The notes beneath the pieces were generated by a model. That model made no database searches. It saw only the letters and a program-made list of their open reading frames with translations, and was not told the origin of the DNA. Shown one piece after another: positions 34,284 to 45,303 of a stretch of 64,000 bases of DNA. Each line of letters begins with the position of its first letter. Within the stretch, counting starts at the first letter, position 1. The stretch is from Aspergillus flavus (Eukaryota; Ascomycota; Eurotiomycetes; Eurotiales; Aspergillaceae): positions 1,984,001 to 2,048,000 of the forward strand of contig NC_092409.1 in assembly GCF_009017415.1 (NCBI RefSeq). The letters run 5' to 3'. Position numbers and translations under genes: made by a program.

Positions 34284-35207
34284 CTAAACCTCAGCACGCA
34301 AAAAAAGCCACTTAGCACTAAGCGACAGTTCGACACAATTTCCAGCGCTCCACGGTTGCAGCGTTGTCAAGTTAAATCCGCACCATCCCAAATTCCTCAC
34401 AACTTCAAGCTCTGCTGCACCTTGCGAACGCGGAATGCATGCAACAATCTGAGAGCACCCAAATTCAGAGAGACTTGCTAACTCAAAAAGGGCAATTAAT
34501 CTGTCAAACGAGCCGTGAGTCTCCGTTGTGTTCTTTATGATCTACCCGTAAACCCGAAATTAAAACTTACCCAGTCTTGAGACCTTGGCCCAGTGCACAT
34601 TCACTAAAGAATATGAATAGGACACGCTCGTCATCTGAACTGGTCACAAATCCTCGGTATATACAATCACTTGTATAGTCCAACACCTCAACCCACTCTT
34701 GAATTCGGCTATGCTCGTAACCTGAATTATTCGGTTGAACTTGATACGCACCTGCCCCAAGCGACTCTTGTCCAGAGAGAATCCCCTCACCAAGGAAAAT
34801 CACAGACAATGTGTCGCAGAAGAGCCTCTCACACTCTTCCGGGATAGTATGCGCTGCCTCCCCTTTGTATTCGGGTATAATATTACCCGAAAGACTGCTC
34901 TCCATTCCTGAATGGGTAGAGAGATCGGAGGGGGGACTTGGAGACAAGGTTTTCGACCCTGAGGGGACCTCAGGGATACCACTGGGCTCCTGTGGAATGT
35001 ACCATATGGCATCAGTACAAATTAATAAAACCCGAGTTATGTATACTTACCGGCCCCAGTCGTAGTGTAGTAATGGAAACCATTAACTCTCGATGCTGAC
35101 GTGTTGACACTATAGCAGCTCGCAAGTGCAGAAGTTTGGAGAGCTTTATCGGGAAATCGCTGTAACTGATTGTAGGTATTACTGTTGATATTCGTGTACT
35201 TAGCCAT
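34284..35207 (-). CDS. OAZ: Ornithine decarboxylase antizyme, +1 frameshifted gene
   Basis: Exons 35207-35051, 34989-34571 and 34500-34284. The zero frame from ATG 35207 gives only 58 codons and ends at CCC-TGA (34975-34970). The +1 frame from the next base continues EVPSGSKTLSPSPPSDLS and is open through exons 2 and 3 to TAG at 34284, giving 263 aa in all; both introns (61 and 70 nt, GTAAGT) keep phase only if one base is skipped at the stop. The second frame carries the antizyme fold: ERLFCDTLSVIFLGE, EWVEVLDYTSDCIYRGFV, ERVLFIFFSE, LKTGLIALFELASL, RNLGWCGFNLTTL and the end SAKWLFLRAEV. The words before the stop (GAQWYP) parallel the RWCS-stop of animal antizyme. Antizyme binds ornithine decarboxylase, sends it to the proteasome and blocks polyamine uptake; polyamines stimulate the frameshift, closing a feedback loop. 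Family by recognition; frameshift efficiency is inferred. Confidence 0.9.
34969..34975 (-). promoter_or_regulatory. Programmed +1 ribosomal frameshift site (CCC-TGA-G)
   Basis: In the zero frame the codons are TGG TAT CCC TGA; skipping the T of TGA places GAG GTC CCC in frame. P-site CCC followed by a UGA stop is the kind of shift site described for fungal and animal antizymes (sense codon then UGA). The shift position agrees with the amino-acid homology on both sides. Confidence 0.88.
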
Positions 35208-35884
35208 GGTTGTGGTAGTCGCCCTAGAGAAAGGGTTATTATATATATATATATATATATATAACGTCGTATAGAGGCTGGGATGTCTGTTTTGGTCAGA
35301 CACTGGTAGCCAGGTTTGACGGAGACCAACTAGAAAGGGCCGATTGGCAATAAAAAGCAACTATGGTCCAGGTATAGCCAAGATAAAATAGCAAAAGATT
35401 AGGTTACTGGTGAATAGATTATCTGTAGTCTGTTGGCCGATGCAGGAGACAATGGAAGAAGGGGTTCTTTGGGCTGTACGAAGTAGTCGTTCATTATTAT
35501 TTGTCATCTGACTTGGTCGTTCATTCGACGTCACGTGTTAATGACTAAGATGAAAGTTGTGCTGAGGAAGGAAAGCAGAGTTAGATTATTCTCAGCGTTA
35601 CTCGGTAGATATCATGTCTAGAATCAATCTAGAGTAACCTCACAGTCAGCACGACCTTCACAAGACGCCGCTCCAATCCACCCCAATTCGTGTAATACGT
35701 GAGCAAGGCAAAGCCTATGGTGAGTGTATACATCACATGTGTAGTATATACAAACAAGAAAGATACACCATGTGAAAAGAAAAGAATAACTCCTATGCAC
35801 AATAGAAGATGTCCCGTAACTCCCAAGCTGACATGGACCCAAAAGTAAAAGACATGAAACAGAGTGTGAATCTCCGTAAAGCGT
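35208..35884. other. Intergenic region, antizyme promoter and MPE1 3' UTR
   Basis: 677 bp with a (TA)n run at 35240-35263 close to the antizyme start. Short antisense frames only. Confidence 0.6.
35240..35263. repeat. (TA)12 microsatellite in antizyme 5' leader
   Basis: Alternating T/A run beginning 33 bp upstream of the antizyme ATG, probably within its promoter or leader. Confidence 0.9.
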
Positions 35885-38129
35885 TTAAAGCTCTCGATAA
35901 TCACTAGGCCGTATCCTCCTATATCTTGCTTGATGTCGTTGTGGATTAACTGGCTGGCGGAAATACGCCGTATCTTCTTCGCGGGCATACGGAGTGCTAA
36001 ATGTAGTCCGCTGTTGGTTTGAGAAATGGCCCATACTTGGTCCCTGTGGAAAACCTAAGCTCTGTTGCATACTTCCAGCCATATGAGATATGGGAAACAT
36101 ATTCACTGGAGAGTCACCCACCCCATTGAACATATTCGTAGCGCCGTACCCAGAATTAACCGCACCGTTTGTGCCGTCACCATATAAACCATTTGACAGC
36201 GGATTGAAATTCATACCGCCCATGTGGTTCCAAGTTTGGGCGATATTATTAGTGAAAGCATTAGATGAAGCTAAGCCAGTCGAGTTCATAAACCCCATCC
36301 CTTCTCCCGCGAATCCAGCATCAGGGAAAGCCATTGAAGGAATGCCTTGGGCCTGCATGAAATTGAATCCAGCAAAAGGCATTTGTTGGCCGAAAGGGAG
36401 AGACTGAAATCCAGTAGAAGGATCACTGACTTGTGAAGACGATGTTTCGGTAGACTTAGGGTTATCTTCGGCTTTCTGCTTCTTCTGTGTGGAAGTTGGG
36501 TTTGACTCTTCGGTGGATTCGCTAAAAGGCCCATCCTCCGCAGGCCTTTTCTTAGAATGTTTCGACAAATTTTCCCCAGTTGAGGCTGGTGACGACAACT
36601 CAGCTTTTCCACTTGAATCGTCGGTTGAGGCATATGGTTTGTTGTTTGACTGATTCTCTTGGGCTGCCGATTGTTTCTCTTTTTCTTTTTTCAAATCCAT
36701 CTTCTCAGCCTCATAAGCCTTAATCTTTGTGACAGCGTCATCGTCTGCAGACAGATTATCCAGTAGGACACCTTCTGTTCCACATCCAGGACAGACGAAA
36801 TCACTCTCGATTAATGCATTTGTAATACAGTCATTGCAGTAAGTTCTTTGGCAGCACGGGGTTTTTGCGGGTTCTAAGAACATCCGTTTATCAATTGGGC
36901 ACTCTAGCCCACGTGCTTGCAACTCCTTGCTATATTCTGCAGCTGCAGCTTCCGCGGCGGCAGCGGCTGAAGCCTTAGCTTTTTCTTGGTACAATTCCCA
37001 AGCCGCCTTGTCTGGTTTAGCAATGACAAAATCACCATCAGCATTAACCATAACGCCTGTATTCTTCAAATCTTCATTGGAGCCATCTATCGTGAGCGAT
37101 TCCGGCTTTTCAACTTTGGTTTGCAGAGAACGAGGTATACCAGTTGAACGTTTCACTCGGTACTTGCCATCGAACTTGGGATCATTGTTGGTTGGGCATG
37201 CTTGAATCCAATGACCTAATCATGAGCTTTAGCCAAACTGCAACCATCGACTTCGACATCAATCAGGGAATGCGTGCCGAACAAACCTTTTTCACGGCAA
37301 CGATAGCAAAGATATCCGGGAGGCGGAGGATGGTCGGGGACATTTATTGGCTTTCCTCTCCCGCGACCAAACGGAACGGGTGTAGCACTATGGACATTTA
37401 TTAGATTAAGTAACTATGTGTTTGGACGAAGTATGCTCACTTAGCCATCTCTTGCTGCTGTTCTTTCCATTGATTGGCCTGCAAGTTGAAAAGCGCATTT
37501 ATTTTCTCCTCTTCGGTCTGAGCATTGTTAAGTTCTAGGACACCGTTGCTAACTGTATTGGTAGAGTTGGATACTGTTCGGCTCGACGAAACTTGGTCAT
37601 TACGAGGAGCATTGCGCGCATTTATAGGCATTTTCCCGGATACGTAACGAGTAGCACCGCCTTTGCCAGGTCGCGATGCAGGTAGCCTCCGGGCTATAAC
37701 GGATGTCGAACGAGGTATGATTGTGGTATCGTCATCGTACTCTAGGTCACGAATATCTGTTAGCAGCTCATCTTCCTACTCCTTTTTTCCCTCTTCTATT
37801 GTTCGATCTCCTCCTCTCCCGCTCCTTCATCGTCTCCGCTTCCCCCCCCCCCCCCCCCCCCCCCCCCAATTTCCTATTCCTAGCATTTATCCTTCTGATT
37901 GCCAACGTGCAAGGAGAGGTGTGATGAATTCAAGAATAATCGGTTCGTTCAACTTACCTTCTCCAGTGTCTTCATTGTAGATGGACAGCTCGAAATCGGT
38001 TCCGTCACCCAGTCTACTCTGATTGATAATTTCGCGTTTCAATTCAAAGACAGAGATACCGGTGCCATCAAAAGTCACCCTTGAGGGTTCTTTTTGAGAT
38101 TTGAACTTGAAGTGAACAGAGGATGACAT
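35885..38129 (-). CDS. MPE1: Mpe1/RBBP6-type cleavage and polyadenylation factor
   Basis: Four exons (38129-37958, 37741-37441, 37387-37287, 37215-35885) give 634 aa. Order of domains: DWNN ubiquitin-like domain (SSVHFKFKSQKEP, about 1-75), a linker, CCHC zinc knuckle (CYRCREKGHWIQAC, 185-198), then a RING/U-box type Cys cluster starting at about 297 (CPIDKRMFLEPAKTPCC, CNDCI, CPGC), a Lys/Glu coiled region, a Met/Gly/Asn-rich tail and the conserved end DYREL. This is the layout of Mpe1, a subunit of the cleavage and polyadenylation factor that senses the poly(A) signal and activates Ysh1. Intron 1 (216 nt) is unusually long for the window and contains a 26-nt homopolymer. Introns 1-3 are all phase-consistent. 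Confidence 0.94.
37842..37867. repeat. C26 homopolymer inside MPE1 intron 1
   Basis: Twenty-six C on the plus strand, hence a G run in the MPE1 pre-mRNA, midway between donor and acceptor. A G tract this long could form a quadruplex and affect splicing; length in the assembly may be unreliable. Confidence 0.9.
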
Positions 38130-39234
38130 TGTATTCAATTGCACGTCCAACGAGAGTGTTTGCGAATGTAATTAAATCAAGATTAAAGGGGTATCTTTTG
38201 CGAAAGGATACACAACAGGAAAAGAAAATAATGCAAAAGGAACAGCACTTGGGAAATGTGTGGCAAACAGCCAACGACAGATTTTGATTCGTGAATCCTC
38301 TTTGTTATAAGACCCTGGAGATCGCAAGCCCAATATCTATTGACGATATTGCTCGAACTCATAAATTTAAAGACTTTTGCTGAATGCTGGATGGTAAGTG
38401 TTCAAACTGCATACACACAAGACCAAGTCTGAACGAATACAAAGTGAAACAGTTTGCAGTACTGTGGTAAATAAAGGTGAGCCACAAGAATGTTTCTTTG
38501 TCCTAATGGTTTCTTTTCTTTTTGCTTCTTTTTTCATGAAAGAATTCTCCGTTCAATAGATGAATTAGAGCTTCTTAGTCTCCTCTAGCCTGTAACGTGC
38601 AGCCTTGAATTGCAGCACGAAACAGGGGCTTGGGTGTCTTATTGCAAGGCAGAATTCATGCACAGGAAGCAAGGGTGAGCAGTTGATATTTGGGTAATAC
38701 CAGAAGCAAATGAAGCATGGGCAGGTTGAGCAGCGAAAGACTTTTGGCAACAGGCACCAGCAGTGTCGCGCGACAAGATACCTGACTTATCCGAAGATTA
38801 CGACTCAGTACAGGATCGAGAGTATAAAGATATGATAGTATATTTGTAGAGTGAGCTGAGAAGAGGAGAAAACGAGGAAGAAGAAACCCCAGGAGCTAAC
38901 AGGCAGTAACTGTGTTGTTCAGAGAAGGCGTAAGAGAAACGAAAGACGTGCTAGGTATGAGTTTGATGGGTAGGATCAAAGCGCACTCGGAAGTGGTGGC
39001 AACCAAAGTATCATTAAATCACGTGGTCTAGAGGCCAAACTAGTCTGACCGCCTTACGGAGTATACTTTCGTACCTCGGCGAATACAACCTTGAACCTTC
39101 ATTCATAATGCAGTAGTACTATGTACAGAGTACTAGGCCCTAAATTGCGCAAGGACCGTCTTGTGGGATTCTAGATAGCTAATTTACACCCTTTTAACTT
39201 AAATGACTCTAGTATTTACATACCACCAAAAGGG
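38130..39234. other. Intergenic region, 1.1 kb
   Basis: MPE1 promoter and HIS7 3' side. One TACGGAGTA at 39055. No convincing open frame. Confidence 0.6.
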
Positions 39235-41028
39235 TTAGATGTCAGTTTCAGGTTTGCGAACCAGAAACCCTTGGCCACTTAAATAGTCTTTGACATCGCT
39301 AACAGTATATTCACCACGGTGGAACTGTTGACTTCATTAGCTGCTGCTGCGAAAGACACGGGCAATACATGAGATTAACATACCATGCCGGCGCCCAGTG
39401 CTGCATCTGTAGTAGTACGCTCGAAAACTTCCGCAAAATGCCCAGGATTTCCGGCCCCACTGGAAGCAATGACTGGTATTTTGATAGCCGTTTTGACGTC
39501 GTTGATTAATTCTAGATCGAAACCGCTATTGCTTCCATCTTTATCAATGCAATTCAAAAGTAGTTCCCCAGCACCCATGGCCTCAACAGCTTTTGCTAAC
39601 TGCCAAACATCCAGGTCCCGGGCCTCTCTACCACCTTTGATGGTGCACTGGTACCAACAAAAGCTTTGCCCTGAGCTATTCGGATACTGTGTCCTGATGG
39701 TATGATGCTTAGTGTCTTCAGGACCGTTGACGTATACGCGTTTAGGATCGACGCTCACAACCACAGCTTGGTTTCCATATGCCCTTGATATTGTCTCTAT
39801 GGCGGTTTTCCCAGACAATTTTTCGCCGGCTTCGTAATATTGCTCAGCTGCAATAACAGCATCGGAGCCAATGCTGACTTTATCCGCCCCAGATTTGAAA
39901 TACATGGTGGCGACGTCAAGGGCCGAGATGCAGGTGCCATCTGGATCAATGGTGTCCTTGATTCCACCCCCAATCGTGAGAGGTACGAACACAGTTTCGG
40001 ATGCCCTTCTCAATATTTCCAGCATAGGTGTGTCTGCCACTGGACAGTTTCTGAATGAGGTTATGTTCAGAAATGTCACTTCGTCTGCCCCTTGCTCGTA
40101 ATATTTTTTAGCCATGTCGACTGGCTTTCCCAGATTCCTTACCTGGCCTCCAGAATTCACGCCATCCTTCTCGCGTACATCATATTGATCGCCTTTCGTG
40201 ACGACGAGGTCACCGGAGTCGTTCGTGCGGACATCGAGACAAGCAATAACTCTGCGAGTCAAACCATACTTCTTCTCACGCGAGACCGATGTGTCTGGCG
40301 TAGGTGATTGCATCTGGTCACCATCCAAGAAGGCACGGATAGTCCGCAAGCCAGCCTGCCCGCTCTTCTCTGGATGGAACTGCGTGGCGAAAATATTTCC
40401 CTTTGCTATCGCACCTATGAATTCCTCCTCGCCATATGTGGCTGTAGCAACAGACCAACCATCTTTCTCCAGTACACCAGGTGTGTAAAATGCTGCATAA
40501 GAGTGAACATAGTAATATTTGCTGTCTGGGCTCAATCCACAGAAACTTTGAGCTCCTAAAGGACCAACACTGGTGTTCATGGCAGAATTCCAACCTATGT
40601 GGGGTACACTCTTCGCACTGTCATCGAATTTGCTCATTCGCTTTTGTATCAGCCCCAACCCGGGGACATCAGGGTCCTCCTCGGACCCTTCAAACAGTGC
40701 TTGTAGACCGACACAGATCCCCATGAAAGGTTTCCCAGAATCTATGTGCTTCTTTATCGGTTCTAGATACCCGCCCTCTGAAAGCTGAGAGAGACAATGG
40801 CCGAAATGGCCAACTCCGGGCAGTATAAGTTTCTGCGATACGATTAATGCACTGCAGGTATAAACAAGGAAAATTTATCTTGGCTGATGAAAGAGATATA
40901 CTCACATCCGCATTCTTCAGATCTTCGGGATTTTTAACCCATTCAACATCATACCCAACTTTGTTAATTGCATTCACCAACGAACGAACATTCCCGGCAA
41001 CATAGTCGAGCAGATGGACGGTGGGCAT
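39235..41028 (-). CDS. HIS7: Imidazole glycerol phosphate synthase (HisH-HisF fusion)
   Basis: Exons 41028-40906, 40832-39384 and 39324-39235 join in frame to 553 aa, the length of yeast His7. The N-terminal half is a class I glutamine amidotransferase with PGVGHFG, the nucleophile Cys81 in MGICVGLQ, and FHPEKSGQ supplying the His-Glu pair. The C-terminal half is the HisF (beta/alpha)8 cyclase with [40 protein letters not shown] and IASSGAG. The enzyme uses glutamine ammonia to convert PRFAR to imidazole glycerol phosphate plus AICAR, step five of histidine synthesis and a branch point to purines. The tiny last exon supplies [15 protein letters not shown]. Two TGASTCA sites upstream point to Gcn4/CpcA control. 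Confidence 0.97.
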
Positions 41029-41039
41029 GGCGGCGGGGT

Positions 41040-41046
41040 TGAGTCA
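41040..41046. promoter_or_regulatory. Gcn4/CpcA-type site next to HIS7 start
   Basis: TGAGTCA, 12 bp upstream of the HIS7 ATG. Matches the core bound by Gcn4/CpcA bZIP factors; so near the start codon that it may lie in the leader. Confidence 0.4.
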
Positions 41047-41239
41047 ATTCCACTATTCGAGGGGCTCGCTATGTCAAGGATAAAGATCCAATTGTGAGGT
41101 GCAATAGAAAATCTACGCTCCTTGATTTGTTCTATTATCTTTCCAGTATCTTTTTAGGGTAGACAAGATTTTACTGGGGGGTTGAATTGGAGCTTTGAAA
41201 GAATGGGATCCTGTCTTCAATACCCCACCAAGAGCTAGC

Positions 41240-41246
41240 TGACTCA
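41240..41246. promoter_or_regulatory. Gcn4/CpcA-type site upstream of HIS7
   Basis: TGACTCA, about 210 bp upstream of the HIS7 ATG, a normal distance for the general amino-acid control element. Heptamer seen; regulation inferred from the pathway. Confidence 0.6.
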
Positions 41247-42482
41247 TAATCTACAATACTTTTAGTTTTTTTTGCTTTTCCCCCGGCGCCGGCGGTCTAA
41301 TCGGGTATACTTACTTAAAAAGAATCACCGCCTTTACACAGTAGGTGTAATGGGCTGAGTTAAACCTTAATATTATACGTGAGGCCTAGAAGAAGCTGCT
41401 TCTTGACGTTTCATGAAATTCAAGGTTATGATTTGCGCTTATCCCCTTAACACCTGAGTACACGATTTGCTTATTGAGTACTAGTGGTCTAGCTGCACTA
41501 AATATAGACATGTGTTCCTTTCTATTAAGTCATCACAGCCTAGGTAGCTGATATCTGGCTCATCTACGAATCTCATATAAGTAGTTTTTGTGTCGACCGG
41601 TACAGTCGTGGGCAATCTGTCATTGGGGGCTCATTGTGGTCAGTAGAATATCATCACCGCAATATCACCTTCTCTGTGTCACTATATCTTGCCACGGACA
41701 TGATACAAGCCAAAATCATACCGATAAATATGAAAGGTACAATTCTTTCGGACTCTGGAATACAACGCTATATCTGGTAGGCCAGCAAACGAATATTAGA
41801 AGACTGTGCCATATTGCCCACGGTAGGCTTCTATAAACCATGCTGAGGTATGCACAAGCTCATATTTAGTTGATGGCCGCTCAAGTACACAAGAACTCAC
41901 TATGATAACCGGCGGTACCATCAGCTTATCTGTACATGCATGGTATGATTGAAAGATGTATTTCCCAGTGGGAATTCGATTGTACCTGTTTGTTCAGGCT
42001 TGATGATGGTAGCCGTTTTTGGTAGCTATGTCTCTAAGTTAGCAGGTTCAGACGCAACTTTAGAAGAGTAGTTGAGCATTTGTGTCTAAACACTATCTGC
42101 TGGGTGTCCCAGTTAGAGGTTTTTCCTGCTCAACCTGAGAGCCGCTAAGCTTCCAACGTTCCTTTTAGTATGAAGTAAAGATATATTTTCCCGAAGGGCC
42201 CAGTCAAGGCTACTCTGGCTACTGTAGATGCGGTTGCTAGCTACATCAAACACTAATATAATCTAGAGGTATAGTATTGATTATAAAGCCTACCATTACT
42301 GGGCACCACTTGATAGACACTCCGTTTTACTCAAGATCACGGCAGGTGGATGGATCATAATTGAATGTATAGATTATATATACTGTACGCATCTGGTAGC
42401 CTTTGCCATCCCTGAAACTTACTTAAGACTCTCCACACACAGTCTATTGTGCCTTCCAGGGCTTGCCTGTTATGCAGAACAA

Positions 42483-43915
42483 CTATTGCTTATTTTTAGT
42501 TGATCCTTCGAGATAGATAAGTCCGTTTCGAGGCTATTCTCTCGTCAGCGATGTATCATAAACCGATAGAGTAGGGACTTACGGGAGAGAACTGGCGAAG
42601 GCGAACACCAGCGGACTTTAGAATGGCAGCGCTCTGAGTCATGTTAGTTAAAACTAACAGAGGATAAAAGGAGTATGGACAGACATCTTGATCCATATTA
42701 TATCCCTGTGAGTATACGACTTCAGAAATGCCAACCTGTGCAATTTTGACTGTGCACGTCAAGCAAGGACACCTTTGCTGTTCTCAGTATAGTTCAACCC
42801 ATATTACCAACTACATGAACCAAGGGTATCTCACGTGTCACAATAAAGTATTGTACCTTCCCGTATGCGCTCCCTCCCGGCTTCTAATAGCGCGTTCTCT
42901 TCTGCATGTAGGCAAAGACACGTGGACAAACCGACGCCTCCACCTTCACCTCGGTTGCATCTTGGACCTGTGAAAACGTAAGTTCATGTACTAACACATT
43001 CAAATATACATGGAAAAGAGAAGAAAAACAGAGAGAACGGAACTAAAAACTAGGGATTATAGGAATCGGGAACAGGGGCTAAGTCCATACAGCCAGCCTC
43101 GTTGCAGTTCCTGAGATGCCGTGGAGTTCCGTTGTATCCAGTACTAATGACACGGCATTCCCGAACAAGCACGCAGCCCACCCTTCTCTTCATACAATTA
43201 CTCCGCTGTGCGGCAAGAGATGCCAATTGCATGAAGTACTGATCCCAGTTTGGTCGTAAGCGCTCCTCGTCAGCCAGTTTAAGTTCCATGAGAGCGGCAT
43301 GCAGTTCCTCCAATGAAGTGGATGAGTTGAATAATCGAACCTGTGCTCGGTCGGTCAAATAGACACGCCCGATATTCTTATCGTACAGATGTCGATCACT
43401 CCAGAGCACAAACTTCTCGAGAGGCGGGGCCTCAAGCTGCCTCCTCCGACACCTGGAAGACGTTAGTAATCTTTCACTCTCGCAATCGTATACTTGCAAC
43501 ACAGGATGTAGTTAGAGTCTGACCTCTCCCTAAATCGCTGCCACCGAAGACTGACTGGAGCGTCAACGCTCACTAGGAGGAAAAACGGGCGTTGAAGAAA
43601 GCGATCTAAAGTAACACTCTCCCAAATATCTGTTGTTACCCAGAGGCCTTGCCAGTTTTTCGTTGCAAAATCTAGAAGGGATTCGGCACTTCCAAAAGAT
43701 AGCTGCGATGGCTGACTTCTCTCTTTACCCGTGAACTCCGACGCATGTAGCCATCGATCATCCTCGGGCTCATCAGCTATTTGAGGGAAACTTCTACTTT
43801 TAAGTTCGAGTAGCTGGAACCCTTGATGCTGGATAAGGTACTCTGCAATGGCATGTTTACCAGAGCATATCCCTTTAAGTACGCCATTAGTCAATGATAA
43901 GACCGCGGGGGACAT
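42483..43915 (-). CDS. DCD1: Deoxycytidylate (dCMP) deaminase
   Basis: Six exons: 43915-43524, 43452-43091, 42967-42835, 42772-42685, 42633-42583 and 42533-42483, giving 358 aa. The N-terminal 130 residues form a P-loop-like nucleoside-kinase fold typical of fungal dCMP deaminases (GVLKGICSGKHAIAEYL). The catalytic part has NWDQYFMQLASLAAQRS, VSTGYNGTP-type loop (ISTGYNGTPR), CPRCN, the zinc/proton-shuttle motif HAEENALLEAG and CPCLTC. The end FSP/PRNGLI comes from the last small exon. It turns dCMP into dUMP, the main source of dTMP precursor. Intron 1 could instead use GTATAC and add ten residues; the GTCAGA donor fits homologues better. Intron 4 (51 nt) is stop-free and in frame. Confidence 0.92.
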
Positions 43916-45303
43916 TTGAGACAAGTCAGTAAAACATCTGCTAACCTCCACACAACCCAATCAACATTTTTATTTATTGACTTTCCCTCTTCCCTTTCCT
44001 CTTTTTTTTTTTTTTTTTTTTTTTTTCTCTCACTTCAGTTTCGACCAGGCCAAGAGAAATATGAAGGGGTAAAAGGCAATATATGGTCAGCACACGAGGT
44101 ACAAATGTAACCAGCGTATGTAGTAGGTCGGAAAATTTAAGATGGCGGTACTCCGTAGAGGCTAAGATATATTGGATTAGGAGACTAAAAACAACCTGGG
44201 GTTGGAGTGGAGCTGGCGCAGGAAACAGGTAACTAGGATATTTTGGCTCAGATACTCCGTACATCGCTAGGTAAATTATATGGTTTCTCTAGTTACACAT
44301 AAACACCCAGCCGGGTTGATGCATTGTATATATTGGTGTGGATCCAAAATAGTTATACCACAGCGCTGTTCATTGAACCGTTAGGCTGGAGAAATTGATG
44401 AAAATAGCGATCTCGCTAAGACAGCGGAAAACGCAGTACTGATTTTGGCCGAAGAAAGCACGGAAGCAGAAGGAAACGGAACAGAGGTATGGTCACCCGA
44501 TCGGTAAACAACCTTCTGGACTTGTGATAGAAAGACCTAAATATTAGATACTTAAAGAGATATGTATAATGAAATTGGAGTAATTTGCTGTGTTTCCCCG
44601 TGTTGACGAATTCGTCAGCTCTCTACTATACTATGATACAGCACACTCACTAGTAACTGCTCCCACTATGTGTTGGTGGAAAGGGCGGCACCTTCTACTG
44701 ATATTTTCTTTTCTCCTCTCTTTTTCTGGGCCGTTCTCTTCCTCTTCCTTCAATTCAGTTCCTTGTAGAAAAAATTAGTTTCCGCATGTGATCGTTTGTT
44801 CCCAAGGTACATACAGGACATGTGAGTACGGCGGACTAAATCGACGTCCCGGATAATAGCGATTTCTTACCGAAATCTAAGCGTTTACATTAAGCCACGC
44901 ACTTATATAGTATGTAGCGCTATATTAGTAGTATTAGTGTAGGTAATATTTTACATTGTCCGCCGCCGTATATGAGGTCATCTAGTACTAGTGTACCGGT
45001 ACTTATACGGAGTATATAATCTTTGTAATGTGCAGTGCACGTGTCCTTGTTTAGCCCGTGTGTCCTGCCCCACCATGATACTATGTCTTACTATCAATAC
45101 CTACCTTACTCCATCCCCATGCCACCTTGACATGTAGTCAGATGAACAATTAGGTACCAGACGGGCTCTCTACATATATTTTCCGGTCTTCACGGGACCT
45201 CTTTTGCCTGGTCCTGCATGATTACCGTCTTTCTCCTTTAAGGGCTACTACTTAGTACACAAAAGCAGGGCAAACAGCAAGGCCAACTTGCGCAACAGAC
45301 ACT
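43916..45303. other. Divergent promoter DCD1 / ATG7, 1.4 kb
   Basis: Contains a T25 run (44002-44026) and three TACGGAGTA-type motifs (44149, 44253, 45006). No ACGCGT box noticed despite the DNA-precursor gene. Confidence 0.6.
44002..44026. repeat. T25 homopolymer upstream of DCD1
   Basis: Uninterrupted 25 T on the plus strand, an A run upstream of DCD1 about 90 bp from its ATG; poly(dA:dT) tracts exclude nucleosomes in fungal promoters. Confidence 0.9.

Larger units (their letters stand above)
41029..42482. other. Intergenic region, 1.45 kb
   Basis: HIS7 promoter on the left, dCMP deaminase 3' UTR on the right. Apart from the Gcn4-type sites, nothing recognised. Confidence 0.6.

Noticed and set aside
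37842..37867. C homopolymer as a gene-end or mobile-element signature
   Set aside because: It lies inside a well-supported intron with no target-site duplication or element around it.
41588..41836. 82-codon plus-strand frame upstream of HIS7
   Set aside because: Composition typical of random frames; no recognisable motif.
43454..43523. Alternative DCD1 donor adding SDSNYILCCK
   Set aside because: The GTATAC donor looks better by consensus, but the shorter form matches the family spacing (FRER-CRRRQ); only RNA can settle it.
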